A DNA stretch of 9,850 nt from JAYSFC01 sp041913505 (GCA_041913505.1 JAYSFC010000129.1:1-9850), one strand, 5' to 3'. Shown: positions 1 to 5,059, counted from the first letter of the stretch. Program-made: numbers and translations. Notes: generated by a model from the sequence alone, not told the origin.

Positions 1-1
1 C

Positions 2-955
2 AGTAATTTACCCAGGCTGGAGCAGCAGCGGAGACTTTTTCAGCATTGCCCTAATGGCTGGAGCATTGCTTACGACGAATCTGATAAGGCTTCCGTCGGC
101 GGTTCCCTGGTCTGCAATCTCGATGATCCGAATCCGCCAAAAGAGTCGCCACCGCCTGACGATTGCCGCAACGGTTACAAGGGCACGGTCAACGGCGTGG
201 ATCTGTGCGTTGAGGCTTGGACCGGCGACACAAACGGTGTCGATTGGACCCGCGTGCGCGATGCCGATGGGAATGAGAGTGACGTCAAGACTGAGGTCTC
301 GTGCCACGGCGATCAATGCACGGTCAAGGAAACCAAGACAACGAAAAAGCCTGACGGCACGGTTACCACGACCGTGACAACGACCGATGAGGGCTCTGTC
401 AACCGGCAGGGCTACTGCGCTCGCAATCCGGAGTCGTCCATCTGCGGTCGCAAAGAAGATGACAGCGGCGCGAGCAAGGGCCAGGGCGGCAAGGGTGGCG
501 GCGGCAAAAATGGCGATGGCTTCTGCAAAGAAAACCCGGACTCTCCTATCTGCAAAAAGGGGGCCTTTGGTGGTTCCTGCGCTGGCGGTTTCACGTGCGA
601 CGGTGACGCGATTCAGTGCGCGATTGCGAAGGAACAGCATGTGCGTGCGTGCAAGTTCTTCGATGATGAAACCGCCGAATCGCGCGCCTACAAAGCTGAG
701 GCGGCCAAAGACAAGAATCGTGATGCGACGTCGGATCTTCCTGGCAATGAAACCGTTGATCTTGCTTCGCGCCTGAGTACAGATAACGTTCTCGGCGCGG
801 GTGCGTGTGTCTCTGACCTCACGGTGAATGTGCACGGTTTCGAGGTCATTGTTCCTTTTAGTTCTGCATGCCCGGTGCTCGGGTATTTGGGTATCGCGCT
901 GGTAGCGGTTGCCAGCTTGGTTGCGTTCCGAATCGTGTCGGGTGCTAAGGAGTAA
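2..955 (+). CDS. Filamentous phage adsorption (pIII-like) protein, 5' end outside window
   Basis: The frame is open from the left edge to TAA at 953-955, giving 317 visible residues; the N-terminus and any signal peptide lie upstream. A GTG at 197 is in frame, but the cysteine-containing sequence before it continues the same protein, so it is not the start. Visible features are many cysteines, a Thr/Lys-rich stretch (roughly residues 107-128), and two copies of a C-x3-NP-x2-S-x-IC module (cysteines at 416-418/443-445 and 524-526/551-553) joined by a Gly/Lys/Asp linker. A C-terminal hydrophobic segment (about residues 291-313) ends in a short charged tail. Cys-rich domains, Gly linkers and a C-terminal membrane anchor are the plan of inovirus pIII proteins, which bind the host receptor or pilus and cap the virion. 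The position directly before pVI-like and Zot genes supports this. The exact family is not recognised; the role is inferred from architecture and order. Confidence 0.72.
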   Translation, partial: SNLPRLEQQRRLFQHCPNGWSIAYDESDKASVGGSLVCNLDDPNPPKESPPPDDCRNGYKGTVNGVDLCVEAWTGDTNGVDWTRVRDADGNESDVKTEVSCHGDQCTVKETKTTKKPDGTVTTTVTTTDEGSVNRQGYCARNPESSICGRKEDDSGASKGQGGKGGGGKNGDGFCKENPDSPICKKGAFGGSCAGGFTCDGDAIQCAIAKEQHVRACKFFDDETAESRAYKAEAAKDKNRDATSDLPGNETVDLASRLSTDNVLGAGACVSDLTVNVHGFEVIVPFSSACPVLGYLGIALVAVASLVAFRIVSGAKE

Positions 956-958
956 GTC

Positions 959-1255
959 ATGCCTGCATTCATTGCAATGCTATGGGGGGCCTTCCTCAAC
1001 ATCATCGGTGGAGTGGTTGCTCAGGTCTTCGTTTCGGCGGGCATCGCTGTCGTGACGTACACGGGCGTTTCATCCGTGCTGGATCGTCTCAAGTCCGAGG
1101 CGCTCATGGCCTTCGCGGGCTTGCCTGCGGAAATGGTGGGCTTGTTGTCGTACATGAAAGTCGGTGTGGCTTTCAGCATCATCACGTCGGCAGTTGCGGT
1201 GCGCATGGGCCTGTCCGGCATGGATGGCGCGGTGAAGCGTTTTAAGAAGAAGTAA
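959..1255 (+). CDS. Inovirus minor coat protein pVI-like (DUF2523-type) membrane protein
   Basis: This 98-residue protein has a hydrophobic first half (about residues 5-35), a short amphipathic middle, a second hydrophobic segment (about 66-85) and a basic tail ending in Lys-Lys-Lys. Small size, this membrane layout and the place between the adsorption protein and Zot match the DUF2523/pVI minor coat proteins of filamentous phages. Those proteins sit in the inner membrane, then at the virion end with pIII, and take part in releasing the particle. AAGGAG at 947-952 lies 6 nt before the ATG, inside the end of the previous gene, so the start is well supported. Only 3 nt separate it from the genes on each side, which indicates a co-translated cassette. 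The family call is made from memory of the pattern, not from an alignment. Confidence 0.82.
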   Translation: MPAFIAMLWGAFLNIIGGVVAQVFVSAGIAVVTYTGVSSVLDRLKSEALMAFAGLPAEMVGLLSYMKVGVAFSIITSAVAVRMGLSGMDGAVKRFKKK

Positions 1256-1258
1256 GCC

Positions 1259-2440
1259 ATGCTGTACTTGATTACGGGCGCCAACGGCGCGGGCAAGACT
1301 CTCAACACGTTGAAGTGGGTCCGTGAGCGACAGCTCAAGGAAACGCGGCCTGTGGCCCACAACGGGCGTTTTGATGCGGTCGAAGGTGGCGAGCTGTCGA
1401 GCTGGAAAAAGATCGACATGAAAAATTGGCAGGAAGAGCCCGACGGGACCATCTTCCTGATTGATGAGTGCCACAACGATTTCCCGCTGCGCCCGCCCAG
1501 CAGCACGCCCCCCGACCACGTGAAGATGCTTGCTGAGCATCGTCGGCGCGGTTTTGACTTCTACCTCATCACGCAGCATCCACAGAACATCGATAGCTTC
1601 GTGCGTCGGCTCATCGGCCCGCCCGGCTGGCATCGGCATTTGAAGCGCTCGTTTGGCGTCGATATGGTGTCGTGCCTTGAGTGGCCTGCTGTCAATCCAA
1701 ACTGCGAGAAGTCTGGCTCTGGCAAGGATGCGCAGATCACGATGGTTGCGTATCCGAAAGAGGTCTATGGGTGGTATCGGTCGGCCAGCTTGCACACGGG
1801 TAAAAAGCGGTTGCCGCTGCGGTTGATCGCGCTGCCTCTGCTCGTCGTTGCTCTGGTTCTCGTCGTTGGCTTCGCGTGGTCGATGCTGGGCAGTAAGACC
1901 GATGCCGGAAAGAAAGCGGGTGCGAAACCTGCCACGCAGGCCGGGGCCGTGGCTGAGGTGGGTCCGGTTCAAAAGGTCTCTACGGCGGATTACATCAATG
2001 CGCGTCGGCCCCGGATCACGGATTTCCCGCATACGGCTCCTGCTTACGATGAGGTCACGAAGCCATCGATTGCTCCATACCCTGCGGCGTGTGTGAGCAT
2101 GGGTCCTCGTTGCGATTGCTATAGCCAGCAAGGCACCTACCTGCACATGTCGAAAGAGACCTGTTTGCAGGTCGTGAAGAACGGGTTCTTTGTGGATTGG
2201 CCGCAGGATCGTGAGCGGCGGGATGTGGGTGCGCATCGTGGGCGCTACCCGGATGACGGTCGCAACGTGATTGACCATCGTGCGTATCCCGTGCCCGTGC
2301 CCGTGCCCGTGCCTGCGGCTGGTGCCTCTCCTGCGGTCGTTGTCCCTGGTGCTGTTTCGTTGCCGCCCCCGCAACCTGGTTCCGAGTGGTCTCAGGGTCT
2401 CGCGGTGCGTAATGCTCAGGTTCGTTCGAGCTTGAACTAG
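1259..2440 (+). CDS. zot: Zonular occludens toxin-like (Zot/pI) phage assembly ATPase
   Basis: The 393-residue protein starts with a Walker A P-loop, GANGAGKT (residues 7-14), and has a Walker B-like strand ending in LIDE (67-70), as in the Zot/pI family. These inner-membrane NTPases drive extrusion of filamentous phage. A basic stretch (181-188) precedes one transmembrane segment (about 188-208); the first part is therefore predicted cytoplasmic and the rest periplasmic. The periplasmic part has four clustered cysteines (278, 285, 287, 302) typical of such C-terminal domains, then a proline-rich tail with a Pro-Val run at 344-352. Length fits the family (roughly 350-450 aa). The upstream gene stops 3 nt before the ATG. 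The stop overlaps the stop of the reverse-strand gene. Toxin activity cannot be inferred: the name comes from the Vibrio CTX phage homologue, and the assembly role is the safer call. Confidence 0.93.
   Translation: MLYLITGANGAGKTLNTLKWVRERQLKETRPVAHNGRFDAVEGGELSSWKKIDMKNWQEEPDGTIFLIDECHNDFPLRPPSSTPPDHVKMLAEHRRRGFDFYLITQHPQNIDSFVRRLIGPPGWHRHLKRSFGVDMVSCLEWPAVNPNCEKSGSGKDAQITMVAYPKEVYGWYRSASLHTGKKRLPLRLIALPLLVVALVLVVGFAWSMLGSKTDAGKKAGAKPATQAGAVAEVGPVQKVSTADYINARRPRITDFPHTAPAYDEVTKPSIAPYPAACVSMGPRCDCYSQQGTYLHMSKETCLQVVKNGFFVDWPQDRERRDVGAHRGRYPDDGRNVIDHRAYPVPVPVPVPAAGASPAVVVPGAVSLPPPQPGSEWSQGLAVRNAQVRSSLN
2288..2311 (+). repeat. Tandem hexanucleotide repeat (CCCGTG)x4 inside zot
   Basis: Four perfect copies of CCCGTG in the zot reading frame encode alternating Pro-Val in the periplasmic tail. 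Because the unit is 6 bp, gain or loss of copies would keep the frame and only change tail length. Confidence 0.9.
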
Positions 2441-2739
2441 TCCGCTCGCATGTCTGGCATCTTCACGGGCGCTGCTGCGTGTGGCATGGCGTCATCGGGG
2501 ACCAGCACCCAGCGAAATCCCGCAGGTGCGTTCCCTGGCGATGTGGCTTGCGGCTGTGGTGCTTGGGGTAGCCGGATTCGCGCGGTCGATATGCCAGCGG
2601 CCACGCCCGCTTTGATTGCGTTGTAAAGGACAAGATACGTGATCAATAGCCCGATGATCGATACGACGATTGGCATCAGCAGGCCGAATGCGAGTGCGGC
2701 TCCCATGTGCTTCCCTTGTTGTGAATCTTCGGCTCGCAT
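2437..2739 (-). CDS. Small single-span membrane protein of the prophage, function unknown
   Basis: This reverse-strand reading frame ends exactly against zot: the two stops share the CTAG at 2437-2440. From ATG at 2739 it gives 100 residues: a short charged N-terminus, one long hydrophobic segment (about residues 13-38) with a polar edge, then an Ala/Pro-rich tail with a Gly-Phe-Arg-Trp-Val-Leu-Val patch. Start choice is uncertain. ATG 2739 has GGGAGG but about 11 nt away. ATG 2706 (89 aa) has AAGGGA at good spacing and begins almost at the membrane segment. ATG 2880 (147 aa) would add a His/Pro-rich region that overlaps two hairpins and looks non-coding. I recognise no family. Small reverse-strand genes near zot in inoviruses are sometimes regulators or superinfection-immunity proteins, but nothing here shows a DNA-binding domain. 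That it is a real gene is supported by the membrane segment and the precise convergent stop. Confidence 0.5.
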   Translation of the reverse strand: MRAEDSQQGKHMGAALAFGLLMPIVVSIIGLLITYLVLYNAIKAGVAAGISTARIRLPQAPQPQATSPGNAPAGFRWVLVPDDAMPHAAAPVKMPDMRAD

Positions 2740-2759
2740 GGTAGCGAATGCCTCCCAAT

Positions 2760-2784
2760 CCCGGGGTACAGCTGGGGCCCCGGG
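2760..2784. repeat. GC-only inverted repeat
   Basis: Arms CCCGGGG (2760-2766) and CCCCGGG (2778-2784) are perfectly complementary, with an 11-nt loop. It lies upstream of the preferred starts of the reverse-strand gene. It could be a stem of a phage intergenic region; no T-tract follows, so it is not a standard terminator. Confidence 0.55.
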
Positions 2785-2820
2785 AACGGAGACCTTGTGT
2801 CGTAGTGGTGGGGTCGGGGT

Positions 2821-2839
2821 ATGGGGTGACAAACCCCAT
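2821..2839. repeat. Short perfect hairpin, 7-bp stem
   Basis: ATGGGGT (2821-2827) and ACCCCAT (2833-2839) form a perfect stem around the 5-nt loop GACAA. There is no T-run on either side, so a structural or binding role is more likely than termination. Confidence 0.5.
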
Positions 2840-2927
2840 GGTGGCGGTTCGTGCGGCTCGGGCCTGTTGCCATGGTGCACTGACCTTGTGCTGAATTCTG
2901 AGCTTTTTAGGCTGCGCGTTCTGGGTG

Positions 2928-2961
2928 CGACCGCTCTTCGGCTTGATTCGACCGTTCTTCG
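2928..2961. repeat. Two direct 13-mers with 21-bp period upstream of recombinase
   Basis: CGACCGCTCTTCG (2928-2940) and CGACCGTTCTTCG (2949-2961) differ at one base. A 21-bp period is two helical turns, so both copies face the same side of DNA. They end just before the recombinase promoter, which suits an operator or accessory protein sites. Confidence 0.6.
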
Positions 2962-2967
2962 TGTGTT

Positions 2968-2997
2968 TTGTTACAAATAGGTGGAAACACTTATATT
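2968..2997 (+). promoter_or_regulatory. Likely sigma70 promoter of the recombinase
   Basis: A -35-like TTGTTA (2968-2973) and a -10-like TATATT (2992-2997) are separated by 18 bp, 20 nt before the recombinase start codon. The 6-bp inverted repeat GTGTTT/AAACAC (2963-2968 and 2985-2990) overlaps the promoter and could be an autoregulatory or recombinase site. Confidence 0.45.
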
Positions 2998-3005
2998 CGC
3001 GGCCC

Positions 3006-3013
3006 AGGAGGGG
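3006..3013 (+). promoter_or_regulatory. Strong ribosome binding site of the recombinase
   Basis: AGGAGGGG lies immediately upstream of ATG 3018. It decides the start over the longer open frame and over the out-of-frame ATG at 3014. Confidence 0.8.
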
Positions 3014-3017
3014 ATGC

Positions 3018-3623
3018 ATGGCATTGATTGGTTATGCCCGCGTGTCGACTACAGAACAAAACACAGCGGTACAGGTTGCCGCATTCAAGCGGGCCGGGAT
3101 CGAGTGCATTTTTGAAGAAAAGCGCTCTGCGATCAAAGTGCGCCCTGAGCTTGACAAACTGCTGCGCCAGCTACAGCCGGGCGACGTTCTTGTGGTCTAC
3201 AAGCTGGATCGTTTGGCCCGTTCCATGTCCCATTTCATGAAGGTGTTCGACGTTCTCAAATCGCGCGGTGTCGGCTTTCGGTCGTTGACCGAGGCCATAG
3301 AGACCGACACGCCACAAGGCCGCATGTTCTTGCACATGCTGAGCGCGTTTGCAGAGTTTGAGCGGGAGTTGATCCGTGAGCGCTGCCTAGCTGGCATGCG
3401 TGCTGCCAGGGCCGCGGGGAAGACCTGGGGTAAGAAGAGGGCGCTATCCGATGAGGAGGTGGCCGAGGCGGTGAAGGCGTGGCGCGGTGGCTGGTACACG
3501 CAGCCGGTGTTGGCGGAAATGTTGGGCGTTTCGTTGAGTTGCCTGCGGGATCACATACACAGGTACGAGGGCCGTGGGCGCTGGTGGAAGCTGAAGGCGA
3601 AGCCCAAGGCTCTTGATAAGTAA
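3018..3623 (+). CDS. Small serine recombinase (resolvase/invertase family), likely phage integrase
   Basis: The 201-residue protein begins with a resolvase catalytic domain: YARVST with nucleophile Ser10 and Arg8, the YKLDRLARS motif (61-69) with Arg65 and Arg68, and the long helix with EFERELIRER (113-122). A short C-terminal region (about 144-183) has the pattern of a helix-turn-helix as in Hin/Gin/Tn3 resolvases, followed by a basic tail. ATG 3018 is chosen over upstream in-frame codons because AGGAGG lies 5-6 nt before it and the domain starts there. Small serine recombinases catalyse resolution, inversion or, in some filamentous phages such as Ralstonia RSM1, integration. Its place at the end of an inovirus cassette, against a host gene, argues for integration/excision. 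The usual Thr in the RERT motif is Cys123 here. Confidence 0.9.
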   Translation: MALIGYARVSTTEQNTAVQVAAFKRAGIECIFEEKRSAIKVRPELDKLLRQLQPGDVLVVYKLDRLARSMSHFMKVFDVLKSRGVGFRSLTEAIETDTPQGRMFLHMLSAFAEFERELIRERCLAGMRAARAAGKTWGKKRALSDEEVAEAVKAWRGGWYTQPVLAEMLGVSLSCLRDHIHRYEGRGRWWKLKAKPKALDK

Positions 3624-3641
3624 AATCAAGACATGCTTGAT
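3611..3641. repeat. Alternating CTTGAT/ATCAAG repeats at the prophage-hrcA joint, candidate attR
   Basis: TCTTGAT (3611-3617) and ATCAAGA (3625-3631) form a 7-bp inverted repeat around 7 nt. The same ATCAAG (3625-3630) pairs with CTTGAT (3636-3641) around 5 nt, across the hrcA start codon. The block covers the recombinase stop and the first hrcA codons. Inverted half-sites around a short core are expected for a serine recombinase crossover or for an operator. It lacks a T-tract, so it is not a good terminator. The attachment role is inferred from position only; the partner site would be outside the window. Confidence 0.4.
3621..3626 (+). promoter_or_regulatory. Possible -10 box of hrcA overlapping the recombinase stop
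   Basis: TAAAAT differs from TATAAT at one base and ends 6 nt before the hrcA ATG, so transcription would begin at or next to the start codon. No -35 hexamer is visible at 16-18 bp; that position lies inside the recombinase gene. No Shine-Dalgarno sequence precedes hrcA. Confidence 0.3.
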
Positions 3642-4637
3642 GACCGTGCCAAGTTGTTGCTCAAAGCGCTTGTCGAACGCTATATAGCGGATGGTCAGCC
3701 TGTGGGCTCGCGCACCTTGTCGAGGGCTTCGGGCCTGGAGCTATCGCCTGCCACCATCCGGAACGTGATGGCGGATCTGGAAGACCTGGGGCTCATTGCA
3801 AGTCCCCACACGTCGGCGGGGCGGGTGCCTACGGCCAAGGGCTATCGGCTGTTTGTCGACACCATGCTCACGGTGCAGCGCAACCAACTAGTGCCGCCCG
3901 AGCTGATGCCCGAGCAGCCGCAGAAGGTCATTGCCAATGCGGCCCATCTGCTGTCGAACCTTTCGCAGTTCGTGGGCGTGGTCATGGCGCCGCGGCGCAC
4001 CTCGGTGTTTAGGCACATCGAGTTCCTGCGGTTGTCCGAGCGACGCCTGCTGGTCATCATCGTCTCGCCCGAAGGGGATGTGCAGAACCGCGTCATTTTT
4101 ACCGATGCGGACTATTCGGCATCGCAATTGGTCGAGGTGGCCAATTTCCTCAACACCCACTATGCGGGTCTGGCCATGGAGCAGGTGCGCGAGCGGCTGA
4201 AGTCCGAGGTCGAGCGGCTGCGCGGCGAGATCGCGGCCCTCATGCAGGCGGCTGTGAACGTGGGTTCCGAGGCGCTTTCGCAAGCGCAGGACGAGGTGGT
4301 GATTTCGGGCGAACGCAACCTGCTGGCCGTGAGCGACTTCTCGGGCGATATGAGCAACTTGCGCCGGGCCTTCGATCTGTTCGAGCAGAAGACGCAGATC
4401 CTGCGCTTGCTCGACATCTCCAGCCAGGCTGAAGGTGTGCGCATTTTCATCGGCGGCGAGAGCCAGGTGGTTCCTTTCGAGGATCTCTCGATCGTAAGCG
4501 CGCCATACGAAGTCGATGGACAGGTCGTCGGCACACTGGGGGTCATCGGCCCCACGCGCATGCCGTACGACCGGATGATCCAGATCGTGGACATCACCTC
4601 CAAGCTCGTCACCAACGCTCTGAGCCACCGGCGCTAG
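3633..4637 (+). CDS. hrcA: Heat-inducible transcription repressor HrcA
   Basis: The 334-residue protein has the normal HrcA length and start (MLDDRAKLLL). The N-terminal winged helix (about 1-75) contains the family signature GSRTLS, then SPATIRNVMADLEDLGL (38-54) and SPHTSAGRVPTAKGYR (57-72). The rest matches the GAF-like and dimerisation parts, with a C-terminal IGPTRMPYDRMIQIVD stretch. HrcA binds CIRCE operators (TTAGCACTC-N9-GAGTGCTAA) in front of groESL and other heat-shock genes and depends on GroEL for activity. No CIRCE element is visible in this window. The gene starts 9 nt after the phage recombinase stop, without a Shine-Dalgarno sequence, so its original promoter region may have been displaced by the prophage. 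The coding sequence itself looks intact. Confidence 0.97.
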   Translation: MLDDRAKLLLKALVERYIADGQPVGSRTLSRASGLELSPATIRNVMADLEDLGLIASPHTSAGRVPTAKGYRLFVDTMLTVQRNQLVPPELMPEQPQKVIANAAHLLSNLSQFVGVVMAPRRTSVFRHIEFLRLSERRLLVIIVSPEGDVQNRVIFTDADYSASQLVEVANFLNTHYAGLAMEQVRERLKSEVERLRGEIAALMQAAVNVGSEALSQAQDEVVISGERNLLAVSDFSGDMSNLRRAFDLFEQKTQILRLLDISSQAEGVRIFIGGESQVVPFEDLSIVSAPYEVDGQVVGTLGVIGPTRMPYDRMIQIVDITSKLVTNALSHRR

Positions 4638-4641
4638 CACA

Positions 4642-4647
4642 TACAAT
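4642..4647 (+). promoter_or_regulatory. Possible -10 box of the tRNA-CAU gene
   Basis: TACAAT, five of six matches to TATAAT, lies 37 nt before the tRNA. No good -35 hexamer is seen, so this is tentative. A 6-bp stem CGCCAC/GTGGCG (4659-4664 and 4676-4681) sits between the box and the tRNA and could act in 5' processing. Confidence 0.3.
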
Positions 4648-4684
4648 AGGCCGCTTTGCGCCACCCCTCAGTGATGTGGCGTGA

Positions 4685-4761
4685 GGGGCGTTAGCTCAGT
4701 TGGTTAGAGCAGAGGACTCATAATCCTTTGGTCGCTGGTTCGAGTCCAGCACGCCCTACCA
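4685..4761 (+). tRNA. tRNA with CAU anticodon, probably tRNA-Ile2 (lysidine type)
   Basis: The full cloverleaf folds by eye. Acceptor GGGGCGT pairs with ACGCCCT (one G-U at the first pair); D stem is GCTC/GAGC; anticodon stem GAGGA/TCCTT carries loop CTCATAA; T stem is GCTGG/CCAGC. Discriminator A and an encoded CCA follow. The CAT anticodon alone would be called Met. The variable loop and T arm (TTGGTCGCTGGTTC) and the overall body resemble E. coli tRNA-Ile2 far more than elongator tRNA-Met, and no initiator features are present. In tRNA-Ile2, TilS converts C34 to lysidine so that it reads AUA as Ile. The tRNA gene is certain; the Ile2 identity is probable. Confidence 0.93.
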
Positions 4762-4775
4762 ATGCATGTGTGAAT

Positions 4776-4791
4776 GGATGGTGTGCCATCC
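4776..4791 (+). terminator. Hairpin just after tRNA-CAU, possible terminator or processing stem
   Basis: GGATGG and CCATCC form a perfect 6-bp stem with a TGTG loop, starting 15 nt after the tRNA. No T-tract follows directly. A second weak stem of AT pairs (CAAAAAA 4827-4833, TTTTTTG 4843-4849) lies downstream. Either could help end or trim the transcript. Confidence 0.3.
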
Positions 4792-4846
4792 TGTCCGGCG
4801 GCACATCGGTTCGCATTTTTGCAATTCAAAAAAGTGTGCGGGTTTT

Positions 4847-4874
4847 TTGTGAGCGGTAAAAACTGCATTACAAT
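4847..4874 (+). promoter_or_regulatory. Candidate upstream promoter of tRNA-Arg
   Basis: TTGTGA (4847-4852) and TACAAT (4869-4874) are separated by 16 bp within the AT-rich spacer. A transcript from here would have a leader of roughly 95 nt before tRNA-Arg. Confidence 0.4.
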
Positions 4875-4936
4875 CTCGGCTTCGCTTGATATCTTCGGTG
4901 CCTTGCAAAGCAAGAATCCAAAGAAATGGCAAGAAT

Positions 4937-4966
4937 TTAAGAAGTATCGAAAATTCATGCTATAAT
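4937..4966 (+). promoter_or_regulatory. Promoter of tRNA-Arg
   Basis: A perfect TATAAT (4961-4966) lies 10 nt before the mature tRNA 5' end, with a weak -35 TTAAGA (4937-4942) at 18 bp. A perfect -10 tight against a stable RNA gene is typical of tRNA promoters. Confidence 0.65.
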
Positions 4967-4976
4967 TCAAAGCTTA

Positions 4977-5053
4977 GCGGCTGTAGCTCAGCTGGATAGA
5001 GTACTTGGCTACGAACCAAGGGGTCGTGGGTTCGATTCCTGCCAGCCGCACCA
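4977..5053 (+). tRNA. tRNA-Arg (anticodon ACG)
   Basis: Acceptor GCGGCTG pairs perfectly with CAGCCGC; D stem is GCTC/GAGT; anticodon stem CTTGG/CCAAG carries loop CTACGAA; T stem is GTGGG/CCTGC with two wobble pairs. Discriminator A and an encoded CCA follow. A34 is expected to be changed to inosine by TadA, so this tRNA reads CGU, CGC and CGA. It has its own promoter and is followed 7 nt later by an intrinsic terminator, so it is probably a single-gene transcript. Confidence 0.97.
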
Positions 5054-5059
5054 AACGGT

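Larger units (their letters stand above)
2740..3017. other. Prophage intergenic region: hairpins, direct repeat, recombinase promoter
   Basis: This stretch of about 280 nt has no convincing gene. It holds a GC-only inverted repeat (2760-2784), a short perfect hairpin (2821-2839), two 13-mers spaced 21 bp (2928-2961), a 6-bp inverted repeat (2963-2990) and the recombinase promoter and ribosome binding site. Such a structured non-coding block is where one would look for phage replication, packaging or attachment functions, but none is proven here. Confidence 0.6.
4762..4976. other. AT-rich spacer between the two tRNA genes
   Basis: The 215 nt between the tRNAs are clearly more AT-rich than the flanking core genes. 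They contain two candidate promoters, a perfect 6-bp hairpin, an A/T stem and a small CTTGC/GCAAG hairpin (4902-4914). An open frame of 63 codons (4774-4965, +) has no ribosome binding site and no recognisable protein features, so I do not call it a gene. Confidence 0.6.

Noticed and set aside
197..955. GTG 197 as the start of the adsorption protein
   Set aside because: The frame is open to the left edge and the upstream residues continue the same Cys/Pro-rich character, so the gene begins outside the window.
1070..2374. 434-codon minus-strand frame opposite zot
   Set aside because: Arg/His-rich antisense product, overlapping pVI and Zot genes with clear family motifs; no ribosome binding site or domain.
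2925..3017. Longer N-terminus for the recombinase from 2925
   Set aside because: It would read through the promoter and the ribosome binding site, and the resolvase domain begins at the ATG 3018.
3500..3650. CIRCE operator before hrcA
   Set aside because: No TTAGCACTC/GAGTGCTAA arms found here; the inverted repeats present have unrelated sequence.
3888..4664. 258-codon minus-strand frame opposite hrcA
   Set aside because: Antisense shadow of an intact HrcA, rich in His/Asp/Leu without recognisable motifs.
4774..4965. 63-codon plus-strand frame in the AT-rich tRNA spacer
   Set aside because: No ribosome binding site, starts inside a hairpin and runs through promoter elements; no protein signature.
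4704..4970. 88-codon minus-strand frame overlapping tRNA-CAU
   Set aside because: Runs through a functional tRNA gene; the end of the product is just the tRNA read backwards.
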